Virus record (IMG/VR): IMGVR_UViG_3300045256_000830 | Span: 1-40,348 of that record | DNA: 40,348 bases | Strand: one strand, 5' to 3' | DNA from: a virus | Part shown: positions 21,619 to 31,399 of the stretch, piece after piece | Layout: the number at the start of each line of letters is the position of its first letter | How positions within the stretch are numbered: the stretch's first letter is position 1 | Position numbers and translations under genes: made by a program | Notes under the pieces: generated by a model | What the model saw: only the letters and a program-made list of their open reading frames with translations | What the model was told of the DNA's origin: nothing | Databases searched by the model: none

Positions 21619-24600
21619 TGCCGTCCCGCGGTCTGCAATGGCAGGCGGTTCAGATTCCGCTGGCGGCGGGCCTCGACACCGGCCGGGACGTCCGCGCCGG
21701 GAACCCGCCGGGCCTGGACATCGCCCGGGACGTCGAGTTCGACGAGGAGAATGGCCTGCAGTCCCGCCGGCCGTTCGTCGACATCGGGTCGACGGCGATC
21801 GTCGGCGGCGGGTCGCTCACCAACCTGCGCCGGGTCGAGCGCAACGGCGACGAGCTGCTGGTGTTCACCGACACGCAGCTCTACAGCTGGAGCCCGCAGC
21901 AAGCGAAGTGGTCGCCGCGCGCGACGTACCTCGCGGTCGCCTCGGACGAGCGCGGCGTGTTCGTCGGGACCGGTGACCAGATCGACACCGACCGCGCCGA
22001 GCTCGGCGGCCTGATCGTCTACACCTGGGCCGAGGGCGGCGCGGTCTTCGCTGGCGCGATCGACAAGGCCACCGGCGCGGCCGTCGTCACGCCCACACAG
22101 GTGAGCACGGCGATCGGGCGTCCACGGGTCGTCGCGCTCGCGACGCGGATCCTCCTCTTCGTCCAGGCCACCTCGTCGACGCTCACCGTGCGCGTCATCG
22201 ATCCCGCTTCGCCGGCCGCGGGCATCGGCGGCGCCGGGACCACGGTCAGCAGCGCGTTCAACTCGTTCTACGACGTCGTGAAGGTCGACGGCCAGGATCG
22301 GGCGATCGGCGTGCTGCGCCTCTCGCCGACCACGAGCTATCTGGCGTTCGCCGTGACCGCGGCCGGCGCGGTCTCGACGTCGAGTAAGGCCCGGGCCGCG
22401 GACGGCCCGCTCGCGGTGACCACGACGATCGGCGGCGGCACGGCGGCGCTGGTCGTGCGGGCGAACGGCACGGCCATCGTCGGCGACCTCCTGACGACCT
22501 CGACGCTCGCCGACAACATCGTCGCCGCGACGCTCGGCACGGCCGCCGGGACGCCGGTCAACCAGGTGACCGCGGCGTTCGCGGACGCTACGACCGCGAC
22601 GGCCTACTGGGTGTCGGGCGAGACCAGCGACCAGACCGCGGGGCCGGTCTCGCTCGTCCGGCGCAACACGATCACCACGAGCGCCGTGCCCGGCTCGCAG
22701 GTCGACGTCATCCAGACGCTCGGCATCGCCTCGCGCGCGTTCGCCTACGCCGGCCGCAGCTACGTGTGGCTGGTGTTCGCGCTCCAGAACCAGGCGTCCA
22801 CGATCGCCGGCCCTTCGCCGCCGCTCGGAACGCGCGTGGTGCTCCAGAACACGTACTACCTCTACCGCGACGACGGGCTGCTGGTCGCGCGCGCGGCCGA
22901 CGAGGTGGCCGGCGGGTTCGCCCCGTCGACCGGCCGCCTGCCCGGGGTGGCGCCGTCGAGCTCGAGCGGCACGGAGTTCTCGTGGTGCGGCACGGCGCGC
23001 CGGGTGATCGAGGCCGGAGGCAACGAGCGCTCGGCGTACGACGCGCGCTCCCCGCGAGACATCACGTTCACCTTCGACAGCAACGCCGCTCGCCGGTGCG
23101 CGCGGATCGGCAAGACGCTCTACGTCACCGGCAGCATCCCGATGCAGTACGACGGCGCCGCGCTCGTGGAAGTCGGCTTTCTCGTCTACCCGCTCTCCCT
23201 CCAGGGCATCAACACGGCGACGGCGGGCGTGCTGAGCGCGGGGGCCTACACCTACAAGAGCACGCTGCGCTGGCAGAACGCGCAGGGCGAGCAGGAGCGC
23301 TCGACGACGGCCGTCGGCATGGACCTCACCACGGGCGCGTCGACCAAGAACCAGATCTTCACCTACGCGCTGACCGTCACCTTGAAGACGGCCGCGCGCA
23401 CCCCGCCGGCGATCGAGCTCTGGCGGACGCAGGTCAACCCGACGCCGGACAGCGACTCCTACCTGATCACGAGCAAGGACCCGACCGTGCTGTCGGGCGA
23501 CAACCGCTACATCGCGAACGACCCGACGCAGAACCTGCTCCCCGCCGCAGGGACGCTCGACAACATCGCTGACTCGGTGTTGCTCGCGCGAGAGGCGAAC
23601 CCCGAGAACGGCGACGTCCTGGAGTTCATCGCCCCGCCGGGCGCGGCCATCATGGTCGCGACCGACACGCGCGTCTTTCTCGGCGCCGTCGCCGGCGACC
23701 CCGACCGCGTGTGGTACTCGCGGCTCCGCGGCATCAACGAGATCGTCTCGTTCAACGAGGCGCTGACCGTCGACGTCCCGGCGCCGGGCGGCGCGATCAC
23801 GGCGATCGCGGTCGTCAGCGATGCGCTCATCGTGTTCCGGGCGACCGCGGTCTACGCGCTGCCGGGCTCCGGCTTGACGAACACCCTTGGCGGCCAGAAC
23901 TACGGCCCGCCGCGGATCATCTCGCAGGACATCGGCGCGGTGAACCACGAGGCGGTCGCGCTCACCCCGGCCGGGGTCATGTTCAAGAGCCGCAAGGGAT
24001 GGTTCCTGCTCACGCCGGACCTCGGCCTCAAGTACATCGGCGGCAAGGTGCTCGCGTTCGACGACGAGGTGATCCTCGGGATCGACGTCGTCGAGACGCA
24101 GCACCACGTGCGCGTGCTGTCCGCGGCGCGCATGCTGACCTGGGACTACCTCGTCGGCGAGTGGTCCGAGTGGACGGTGACCGACGGGCTCCACTCGACC
24201 GTCTGGCAAGGGCGCCACGTCTACCTCGCGGCCGCCGGCGTGCGCGTCCAGTCCGACTCGTTCGCGGGCGTCACCTACGGCACCGACGTCGAGCTCGCGT
24301 GGGTCAAGCCGTCCGACCTCCAGGGCTCTCAGGCCGTGCGGCGCATCATGGCCCTCGGCGAGACGCGCGGCGCCCACCTCGTTCGGGTGCGGGTCGCGCG
24401 CGACTACCAGTACCTGAGCCCGGGGAACCCCGACTACTTCGACGACGAGATCTGGACGCAGAGCCCGAACCTCCTCGGCAGCGCGCTGCAGGTCGAGCAC
24501 TCGCCGTCCCAGCAGGACCTCGAGGCGATCAAGGTCCGCCTGACCGCGGTCACCGCTGGCACCTCGGCGACGCTCAGCACGCTCACGCTCGACCCGGTGC

Positions 24601-25067
24601 AGGTGCCGACCCTCACGACGCCCTGGGCGGCGGTGCTGACCGCGCTCGCGCCGGGCGCGTACGGCAACCGATTCGCGCTCGCGGTGGCGATGGAGTACGT
24701 CGCCGGCCCGTTCGTGATCGACGTGCGCGACCACTTCGTGTGGTCGACGCCGCTCGGTCGCTGGCGTGAGGCGGTGAACACGATCGGTGTGCGCATCGCC
24801 GCGACCGAGGTCGCCCCGCCGACCATCGGCCAGCTGCAGGCGGCGATCGCCGCGGCGACGAAGCTCGCGACGATCACCACGCCGGACACCGCCTCGAAGG
24901 TGCTGAGCCCGCTGTCCTCGAACTGGAGCCAGTCGACCGCCGCGCCGTTCACGAGCGGCGCCTACGGCGTGCCGACGGGCGAGTCCATGAAGCTGACCGG
25001 CCTCGCGTTCGAGGTCGGCGCCAAACCGGGCCTCTATCGGCGCCTGCCGCCGGCCCAGAAGGTGTGA
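21618..25067 (+). CDS. Very large tail protein, nozzle/stabiliser-like, 1149 aa
   Basis: At 1149 residues one of the largest proteins in the window; mostly beta-rich with repeated Thr/Ala/Val segments, as for a multi-blade tail structure. The N-terminal start (Leu-Ala-Ala-Gly-Leu-Asp-Thr-Gly-Arg-Asp, and Ser-Arg-Arg-Pro) resembles that of P22 gp10-type hub/nozzle proteins of podovirus-like phages. GTG 21618 shares a base with the preceding stop. It is placed after the connector genes, as expected for a tail stump. Confidence 0.65.
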   Translation: MPSRGLQWQAVQIPLAAGLDTGRDVRAGNPPGLDIARDVEFDEENGLQSRRPFVDIGSTAIVGGGSLTNLRRVERNGDELLVFTDTQLYSWSPQQAKWSPRATYLAVASDERGVFVGTGDQIDTDRAELGGLIVYTWAEGGAVFAGAIDKATGAAVVTPTQVSTAIGRPRVVALATRILLFVQATSSTLTVRVIDPASPAAGIGGAGTTVSSAFNSFYDVVKVDGQDRAIGVLRLSPTTSYLAFAVTAAGAVSTSSKARAADGPLAVTTTIGGGTAALVVRANGTAIVGDLLTTSTLADNIVAATLGTAAGTPVNQVTAAFADATTATAYWVSGETSDQTAGPVSLVRRNTITTSAVPGSQVDVIQTLGIASRAFAYAGRSYVWLVFALQNQASTIAGPSPPLGTRVVLQNTYYLYRDDGLLVARAADEVAGGFAPSTGRLPGVAPSSSSGTEFSWCGTARRVIEAGGNERSAYDARSPRDITFTFDSNAARRCARIGKTLYVTGSIPMQYDGAALVEVGFLVYPLSLQGINTATAGVLSAGAYTYKSTLRWQNAQGEQERSTTAVGMDLTTGASTKNQIFTYALTVTLKTAARTPPAIELWRTQVNPTPDSDSYLITSKDPTVLSGDNRYIANDPTQNLLPAAGTLDNIADSVLLAREANPENGDVLEFIAPPGAAIMVATDTRVFLGAVAGDPDRVWYSRLRGINEIVSFNEALTVDVPAPGGAITAIAVVSDALIVFRATAVYALPGSGLTNTLGGQNYGPPRIISQDIGAVNHEAVALTPAGVMFKSRKGWFLLTPDLGLKYIGGKVLAFDDEVILGIDVVETQHHVRVLSAARMLTWDYLVGEWSEWTVTDGLHSTVWQGRHVYLAAAGVRVQSDSFAGVTYGTDVELAWVKPSDLQGSQAVRRIMALGETRGAHLVRVRVARDYQYLSPGNPDYFDDEIWTQSPNLLGSALQVEHSPSQQDLEAIKVRLTAVTAGTSATLSTLTLDPVQVPTLTTPWAAVLTALAPGAYGNRFALAVAMEYVAGPFVIDVRDHFVWSTPLGRWREAVNTIGVRIAATEVAPPTIGQLQAAIAAATKLATITTPDTASKVLSPLSSNWSQSTAAPFTSGAYGVPTGESMKLTGLAFEVGAKPGLYRRLPPAQKV

Positions 25068-25071
25068 CGCG

Positions 25072-26007
25072 ATGAGCTGGTACGACCCCTCGAGTTGGAG
25101 CGTTCGCGACCTCGGCCTGCTAGGCGGGATCACCGGCGGCATTCTCACCGGCTCGCCCAAGCTGAAGGACGCCTACAACAGCCTGACGAGCTCGCCGGGC
25201 GAGGCCGAGGAGGCGAAACGAAAGAAGCTGCTCGTCTACCAGGCCGGCGCGGCGAGCAAGTTCGCGAACCAGTCGCAGGGCGGATACAACACGCTCGGCG
25301 GCCTGGGGACCGACGCGCTTGCGCGGCTGCAGGCGCAGGCCAACGGCGCGAACTCGGTGAGCGCGGAGCAGCTGCGGCAGGGCATCGCACAGGGCATCGC
25401 GGCTCAGCGCTCGATGGCCGCCGGCGCGGCGCCGCAGAACGCGGCCGCGGCCGCGCGCACCGCGGCGATCCAGAGTGCGCGGCTGTCGTCCGGGCTGGCC
25501 GGCCAGCAGGCGCTCGCCGGTCTGCAGGAGCGCAACCAGGCCCAGCAGGCCTACGGCTCGCTGCTGCAGGGCCTGCGCGGGCAGGACCTCCAGGCCGCGC
25601 TCGGCTCGCGCCAGAACGCGCTCACCGGCTACAGCGCGAACAACACCGGCCAGCCCGAGAAGTCGGACCTCGAGAAGCTCGCGCCGATCGTCCAGGCGGG
25701 CACCTCGCTGATCGCGAGCGATCGCCGCGCGAAGACGGACATCAAGGACGGGTCGAAGGCGGCCGAGTCGGCGCTGCGCGGGCTCGGCGCGTACGTCTTC
25801 AAGTACAAGGACGAGGCGAAGCACGGCAAGGGCGTTCGGCCGGGCATCATGACCGACGACCTCAAGCGCGCCGGGCTCGGGCACGCCGTCGTCAAGGGCG
25901 CCGACGGCACCGAGATGGTCCACGGCGGCCACCTCGCCACCTCGATCGCCGCGATGCTGCCCGGGATCCACAAGCGGGTGAGCAAGCTCGAGGGCAAGGA
26001 GAGCTGA
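25072..26007 (+). CDS. Virion protein with C-terminal S74 autochaperone domain
   Basis: A 311-residue protein. The first 30 residues are Gly/Leu/Ile-rich and could insert in a membrane; residues 45-190 are Ala/Gln/Gly-rich and helical, as in phage internal or ejection proteins. The C-terminus (about 215-311) matches the Peptidase_S74 intramolecular chaperone: SDRRAK with Ser216 and Lys221, the same five-residue spacing as the Ser/Lys dyad of endosialidase chaperones. The domain normally trimerises tail fibres and then cuts itself off, so finding it on an internal-type protein is unusual. Confidence 0.75.
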   Translation: MSWYDPSSWSVRDLGLLGGITGGILTGSPKLKDAYNSLTSSPGEAEEAKRKKLLVYQAGAASKFANQSQGGYNTLGGLGTDALARLQAQANGANSVSAEQLRQGIAQGIAAQRSMAAGAAPQNAAAAARTAAIQSARLSSGLAGQQALAGLQERNQAQQAYGSLLQGLRGQDLQAALGSRQNALTGYSANNTGQPEKSDLEKLAPIVQAGTSLIASDRRAKTDIKDGSKAAESALRGLGAYVFKYKDEAKHGKGVRPGIMTDDLKRAGLGHAVVKGADGTEMVHGGHLATSIAAMLPGIHKRVSKLEGKES

Positions 26008-28559
26008 TGGCGCTCCTGGACGACCTCGAGGACCCGGCGCTCGCCAGCCAGCTCTACGGCGCGCCGCCGGCGTCGCTCGCCGACGCCCTGCCGCCGCCGT
26101 CGACCGTCGACCCGTGGGCGTGGGTCCCCGACGAGTGGAACACCCAGCCCGAGGCGGCGCCCGAGAGCGTCGCCCCCGCCGGCGCGCCGGATCTGCCCGG
26201 CGCCGTGCCCGGCGGGCCCGCGATCGTGCCGATCGAGACCGCGGCCGCGCCCGCGCTGGCGCCCGTCGACCCCGCGGTCGCGGCCGTGCCCGAGGCCGCG
26301 ACTGCCGCAGTGCCGACCGGCATCCCCGGCGCCCCCGCGCCGATCGGCGCCGACGCCGGCCCGGTGCTGGGGCCGCCCGACGTCACCGCGCCCAACCCGC
26401 TCGCCGGGACCCCGTTCGACACGTCGCCGGCGAACCCGCTGTTCGGCTTCCCCGCGCCCGCCTTGCCACCGCCGAAGGCGATCGACGTCGGCGGCGGTCA
26501 GCTCGCCGCGGGCGCGCCGCAGACCTACCCCGCGGAGTTACCGCCGGCGGAGCTGCCGTTCGGCCCGCAGCCCCCGAGCCGCGTCGCCAGCCTGCCCGAC
26601 TTCACCATCCACACCGAGACCAACGCGGAGAAGTACGCGACCCATCCGTGGGACAACCCGAACGAGGCCGAGCGCGACGCCGCGGCGCGCCACCTCGCGC
26701 TCACCGATCCCGAGGGCTTCAGCCGCTACGTCACCCACCTCGCGGCCGCGAAGGAATCAGCGCGCGCCGCCGAGAGCTCGCGCATCGAAGCCGAGAACCT
26801 CCAGAAGGCGAACGAGAACGTCGCGGCGCTCCAGCGCGCGAGCGCCGCGGCGCAGGCCAAGACGGACCAGATCGCCGCCGAGTCGCAGCACCTGACCTCG
26901 CGCGCGCTCGACCGCAAGCGCTGGTTCCGCAACCTCAGCACGGCCGGCAAGATCGCGACCGTCATCAACGCGCTGGTCGGCGGGCTCGTCTCGAAGCCCG
27001 GCGGGCCCAACCTCGGCGCCGACTTCATCACCAAGCACATCGACGACGACATCAACGACCAGAAGGCCGACATCGAGAACCAGCGCGCCAGCCTCGCCGA
27101 CCGCCGCAGCGCGGTCGCCCAGGAATTCGCGCGCACCGGCGACCTCCTCCACGCGACCGAGGTCGTCCGGCTCGCGAGCTACAACGCCGCGCTGCACGAC
27201 CTGCAGACCGTCCAGCAGAACTTCGACCCGCGCGGGACGAGCTTCGCCGAGATCGGTCAGCAAGCGCAGGCGATGCAGGCGCGGATCGCCGCGGCGAAAG
27301 AGAACGTCCGGAAGACCGCGTTCGACGAGGAGATCAAGGCAGAGCAGCTCCGGCAGACCAACGCGGTGAACGCGGAATCGCGACGCCACAACCGCGTCGA
27401 GGAGTCGATCGCGTGGACCCGCGAGGGCCGCGAGGCGAGCAAGGACCAGTCGGACAAGACCGTGTGGTCTCCGGATCAGCTGAAGGTGCTCAACCCCGGC
27501 CAGGCCGTGCCGCCGATCCCGATGACGCTCAAGGCGTACGGCCAGTGGATCGAGACCCAGAAGACGGGCGAGCAGCACAAGAACGCCGCGCTCCAGAACA
27601 ACCCCGACGAGCGCAACCGCGAGCTCGCGGTCGGCGGTGTGCTTGACTCGAAGAGCGAGCCGGTGCGCTTCCGCAGCACCGAGATCGCCGGCCACGTCGC
27701 GCAGGGCAAGGAGGACGCCGAGGAGATCGTGCGTCTGACCGACGAGCTCGCCGGCATGATCCGCAAGAACGGGTGGCAGAGCGACCTGTGGAAGAGCCCG
27801 GAATGGCGCAAGGCCACGTCGAACTACAACTCGATCATCATCCGCAAGAAGGAGCAGGACAAGCTCGGCGTGCTCACCGGGCCCGACGTCGAGATCGTGA
27901 CCGGCGAGATCGGATCGAAGAATCCGACCGAGGCGCGGAACCCGCTGCCCGGGCTCGAGCAGTTCCGCCACAACGTCGTCGAGGGCTTCAACGCGAAGCT
28001 GCGCGCCCAGGCGGTGCTGCCCGACGGCCGAACGGTCCAGCGCTGGGATCCGGTGGCGCCGCCGACCGAGGCCGCGGCCGCCGACAAGCTCTCGGGCAAG
28101 ACGTTCGGCGCGGCGATCGACGAGAGCGAGCCCGGCGCGATTCGCAAGGGGCTCGACCTCCGCAGCCTGTCGCCGGAGGGGACCGCGGGCGTCGCGCGCG
28201 ACGCTGCGCGCGCGGCGGATCGCAGCGCCCAGGTCGGGCCCACCGGTCTCGCGCCCGAGGACACCACGAAGGTCGCCGCGGCGATCAAGGCGACCCGCAC
28301 GGGCACGCCGGAGGCGCGCGCGGCCGCGGTCGGCCGGCTGGTCACCTGGGCCTCGAGCGATCGGCCGGACATCACGAGCGGCGTGCTCGGCCTCATTCAG
28401 GCCGAGAACCCGGACCTCTACGCGACCGTGCTCGCGCAGCTGCCGGAGCACCTGCGGGACGACCGCGCGGACACCGACGCGATCGGCGCCGCGCTTCGCG
28501 CGCAGGTCGCCCCCATCGAGCTGCCTCCGCCTCCACCGACGAAGCGGAAGGGGCGGTAG
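26007..28559 (+). CDS. Large internal virion (ejection) protein candidate, 850 aa
   Basis: The ATG shares one base with the preceding stop. The first 200 residues are Pro/Ala-rich and disordered; the rest is a long charged helical protein with coiled-coil segments (about 230-430). No enzymatic motif is visible. Size, composition and position after the tail stump genes fit a podovirus ejection protein that forms a conduit for DNA. No homologue is recognised by name. Confidence 0.6.
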   Translation: MALLDDLEDPALASQLYGAPPASLADALPPPSTVDPWAWVPDEWNTQPEAAPESVAPAGAPDLPGAVPGGPAIVPIETAAAPALAPVDPAVAAVPEAATAAVPTGIPGAPAPIGADAGPVLGPPDVTAPNPLAGTPFDTSPANPLFGFPAPALPPPKAIDVGGGQLAAGAPQTYPAELPPAELPFGPQPPSRVASLPDFTIHTETNAEKYATHPWDNPNEAERDAAARHLALTDPEGFSRYVTHLAAAKESARAAESSRIEAENLQKANENVAALQRASAAAQAKTDQIAAESQHLTSRALDRKRWFRNLSTAGKIATVINALVGGLVSKPGGPNLGADFITKHIDDDINDQKADIENQRASLADRRSAVAQEFARTGDLLHATEVVRLASYNAALHDLQTVQQNFDPRGTSFAEIGQQAQAMQARIAAAKENVRKTAFDEEIKAEQLRQTNAVNAESRRHNRVEESIAWTREGREASKDQSDKTVWSPDQLKVLNPGQAVPPIPMTLKAYGQWIETQKTGEQHKNAALQNNPDERNRELAVGGVLDSKSEPVRFRSTEIAGHVAQGKEDAEEIVRLTDELAGMIRKNGWQSDLWKSPEWRKATSNYNSIIIRKKEQDKLGVLTGPDVEIVTGEIGSKNPTEARNPLPGLEQFRHNVVEGFNAKLRAQAVLPDGRTVQRWDPVAPPTEAAAADKLSGKTFGAAIDESEPGAIRKGLDLRSLSPEGTAGVARDAARAADRSAQVGPTGLAPEDTTKVAAAIKATRTGTPEARAAAVGRLVTWASSDRPDITSGVLGLIQAENPDLYATVLAQLPEHLRDDRADTDAIGAALRAQVAPIELPPPPPTKRKGR

Positions 28560-30863
28560 GTGGGCTCCTACCTCGCACCGAACGGGGAGGTCGTCGTCAT
28601 CGACGACCCGGCGCTCGCGCAGCGCGCGGTCGACACCGGCTACAAGGCGATCACCGCGCAGTCGGCGGGGCCGGCGCTCACCCAGCAGGCGACGGCCGAT
28701 CAGGGCGCCGCCACGGCGGCTCTCACCGCCGGGCTGTCCGGGCTGACGCTGGGGGCGTCCGACGCGCTGCTCGCGGGCGTCGGCGACAAGGGAACGACGC
28801 GGGCGCTGCGCGAGACCCGCGAGGCGCACCCCGTCGCGTCCGCGATCGGAACGGGGATCGGGGCGCTCGCGCCGGCGGTGCTAAGCGGCGGCGAGTCGCT
28901 GCTCAACGCGCCCTCCCAGATCGGCCGCGCGGTCGCCGGCGCCGCGGAGCGCGGCGGCCTGGGCAGGCTCGGCGGTGCGATCGCCGGCGGCGCGGCCGAG
29001 GGCGGCATCTACGGCGCGGGCAACGCGGTCAGCGAGCTCGCGCTGCAGGACGACCCGCTGACGATGGAGCGCGTCGCGTCGAGCCTCTCCAGCAACTTGC
29101 TGTTCGGCGCGGCGACCGGCGGCGTCCTGGGCGGCGCGTTCAACGTCGCCGAGCGCGGGCTCTCGCGAGCGAAGGGCGCGATCGACGACGCGCTCGAGCG
29201 GTCAGCGGCGAAGGCGCGGGTGCTGACGCCGGCGGATGCGGCGGGCGTCGAGGACGTCGCCACGCTCGACAAGACCAGCCTCAAGGCGGCGCGCGAGGCC
29301 GAGCTCGACGCGATCGACCAGGCGCTCGCTCCCAAGCGCGACGAGTTCGTCGACGCCCTGAAGGCGAGCCACGAGGCCTCGGACGCCGAGAAGGTCTGGC
29401 TGTTCGCCAAGGACCACCCGAACAAGTACGTGAACGAGCTCGCGGCCGTGTCCTACCGGGTGAACAAGGGAATCCGGCGCCAGCTCGACAACATCGAGGG
29501 GCTGAAGGCGAACCCGAGCCGAGTGCTCGGCCTCCTCCAGGAGGAGGACCAAATGCTCGCGCGGATGGAGCTGGCCCTGCCGAACGACCTTAAGGAGTTC
29601 CAGCGTGGATTCGACCTCGCGCCCGGCGAGATCCGCGCGGACATCGTCGGCAACCGCGTGCCGGGCTTCGTGGTCGGCAAGGGCGGGCTCCGAGCGGACT
29701 CGCCGCTGATCGACAAGGAGGTCGAGCGCCAGATGCTCGAGCGCTACGGCAGCATGGACGCGCCGCAGCTGCCGACCAACCTCCGGGTCGCCTACGAGCA
29801 CCTCGGCGAAGCGCGGTTCCGGAACAAGGAGCTGCGCAACCAGCTCGCCACGCTCACCGCTGAGCCCACGTCGGAGCGGCTCGACGCGATCGACAACGCC
29901 ATGGACGTCCTGCGGATGCCCAAGGAGAAGGAGAGTTCGGCGGCCAAGAAGCTGCTCCACGCGATTCCGGTCGTCGGGCGGATCGCGGAGGTCGCCGACA
30001 CGGGCTCGGGCGCGCTGGCTGGGCTCAAGCTCGCGGCGGGCGGCGCGGCGCGCAAGACCGCGCAGCTCACCTCGAAGGTGCTCGGCGCGGCGGAGCGCGG
30101 CGCGAAGGTGGTGCCGCCGCTCGCGACCAAGGTGCTCGCGTCGGTGCGGTTCGCGCCGCGCGACGAGCGCAAGGCCGAGCCGGACCCGACGTCGCTCGCC
30201 GGCCTGTACAAGGCGCGGACCGACGAGATCAAGAGCCAGACGGCCTACGACGCGAACGGGACTCCGAGGCTGCGCCCGGAGGCGCGCGCGAAGATGGCGG
30301 CGCAGCTGCGCGGGCTCCGCGCGACCGACCCGATCGCCGCCGACCGCATCGAGACCCTCGCGGCGCGGCGCATCGAGTACCTCTCCGCGCTGATCCCGCG
30401 CCGGCCCGACTTCGGCACCCCGAACTTCGGCAACGACGGCTATAAGCCGAGCGACCTCGAGATGAGGTCGTACGCGCGTTCGATCGCGGCGGCCGAGGAT
30501 CCGTCGGGCGTCGAGGAGCGCGTCATCAACGGCACCGTGACGCCGGAGGACGCGGCCGCCTACTGGGCCATCTACCCCGAGCGTGGCCAGCACTTCAAGA
30601 TGCAGTACCTCAACGCGGTGTCGGGCAAGGCGGAGCGCCCGTCGCTCCGCCAGCGGATCGCGTTCGGCATGTTCGCCGGCGTGCCCGTCGACCCGTCGAT
30701 GCATCCGACGGTGCTCGCGGCGCTACAGGCGCCGTTCGCCGCCGAGCCCGGCACCGAGGGCGGCACCCAGGCGCCCAAGGCGTCGCCGCAGTTCGGCTCG
30801 ATCAAGAAGTCGCCCGACGCGCCAACGCCGGCGCAGACCCGCGCGCAAGGAGGCATGACGTGA
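28560..30863 (+). CDS. Large internal virion (ejection) protein candidate, 767 aa
   Basis: GTG 28560 follows the previous stop directly. The N-terminus begins with Val-Val-Val-Ile-Asp-Asp; residues 60-200 are Gly/Ala-rich and hydrophobic enough to pass through a membrane, then a charged helical body and a Pro/Ala-rich tail. This composition is typical of ejection proteins. No peptidoglycan-cutting motif seen. Confidence 0.6.
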   Translation: MGSYLAPNGEVVVIDDPALAQRAVDTGYKAITAQSAGPALTQQATADQGAATAALTAGLSGLTLGASDALLAGVGDKGTTRALRETREAHPVASAIGTGIGALAPAVLSGGESLLNAPSQIGRAVAGAAERGGLGRLGGAIAGGAAEGGIYGAGNAVSELALQDDPLTMERVASSLSSNLLFGAATGGVLGGAFNVAERGLSRAKGAIDDALERSAAKARVLTPADAAGVEDVATLDKTSLKAAREAELDAIDQALAPKRDEFVDALKASHEASDAEKVWLFAKDHPNKYVNELAAVSYRVNKGIRRQLDNIEGLKANPSRVLGLLQEEDQMLARMELALPNDLKEFQRGFDLAPGEIRADIVGNRVPGFVVGKGGLRADSPLIDKEVERQMLERYGSMDAPQLPTNLRVAYEHLGEARFRNKELRNQLATLTAEPTSERLDAIDNAMDVLRMPKEKESSAAKKLLHAIPVVGRIAEVADTGSGALAGLKLAAGGAARKTAQLTSKVLGAAERGAKVVPPLATKVLASVRFAPRDERKAEPDPTSLAGLYKARTDEIKSQTAYDANGTPRLRPEARAKMAAQLRGLRATDPIAADRIETLAARRIEYLSALIPRRPDFGTPNFGNDGYKPSDLEMRSYARSIAAAEDPSGVEERVINGTVTPEDAAAYWAIYPERGQHFKMQYLNAVSGKAERPSLRQRIAFGMFAGVPVDPSMHPTVLAALQAPFAAEPGTEGGTQAPKASPQFGSIKKSPDAPTPAQTRAQGGMT

Positions 30864-31399
30864 CCGATCTCAACCGCATCAACTCTTCCAACCTCGACGC
30901 GTTCACTTCGGCCGGGGTGCCGGCGCTGGCGAACCGCGACACTGGCGCGTTCACGACGTGGGGCGTGACGCTCGCGGCAAACACGACCTACCTGTTCCCG
31001 CTCGGCTCGTTCCGCGCGGCCGCGCCCGGCGAGACCCTGAACAACTCGGTCCACCTCTGGGGCAAGACCGCGGGCCTCATCATCACGAGCGCGAACATCG
31101 ACGACACCAACGTACTGCCGTTCCGCTCTCCCGACGGGCGCGGTGACGCGGTGTTGACCGACTTCGACATCACGAACACCGGCGCGTGGATCCCCGAGAC
31201 GCCGTCGAACGCCGACGTGCGCTTCGTGGGCACCGGCTGGTCCGCGAGCGGCGGCATCGTGACCGCGGCCGGAACCGGCGTCGGTGGCGCGATGTTCCTC
31301 CTCGGCAACATGGCGTCGCTGCGCAAGCGCCTCCGCGTCGTCGTCGGCGCGACGGGCGGGACCCTGCAGGTCGCGATGCACGGCGTGGGCGGCGCGTGA
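30860..31399 (+). CDS. Virion protein, beta-rich, 179 aa
   Basis: GTG 30860 overlaps the previous stop by four bases. A 179-residue beta-rich protein: Asn-Thr-Thr-Tyr-Leu-Phe-Pro-Leu-Gly and Thr-Asn-Thr-Gly-Ala-Trp, suggesting a jelly-roll or lectin-like domain. It precedes a second beta-rich gene with a similar composition. Probably part of a fibre or spike; not recognised precisely. Confidence 0.55.
   Translation: MTDLNRINSSNLDAFTSAGVPALANRDTGAFTTWGVTLAANTTYLFPLGSFRAAAPGETLNNSVHLWGKTAGLIITSANIDDTNVLPFRSPDGRGDAVLTDFDITNTGAWIPETPSNADVRFVGTGWSASGGIVTAAGTGVGGAMFLLGNMASLRKRLRVVVGATGGTLQVAMHGVGGA

Noticed and set aside
21615-25160. 1181-codon open frame on the minus strand
   Set aside because: Shadow of the large tail gene on the plus strand; an Arg/Ala-rich product without motifs, caused by codon-position GC bias.
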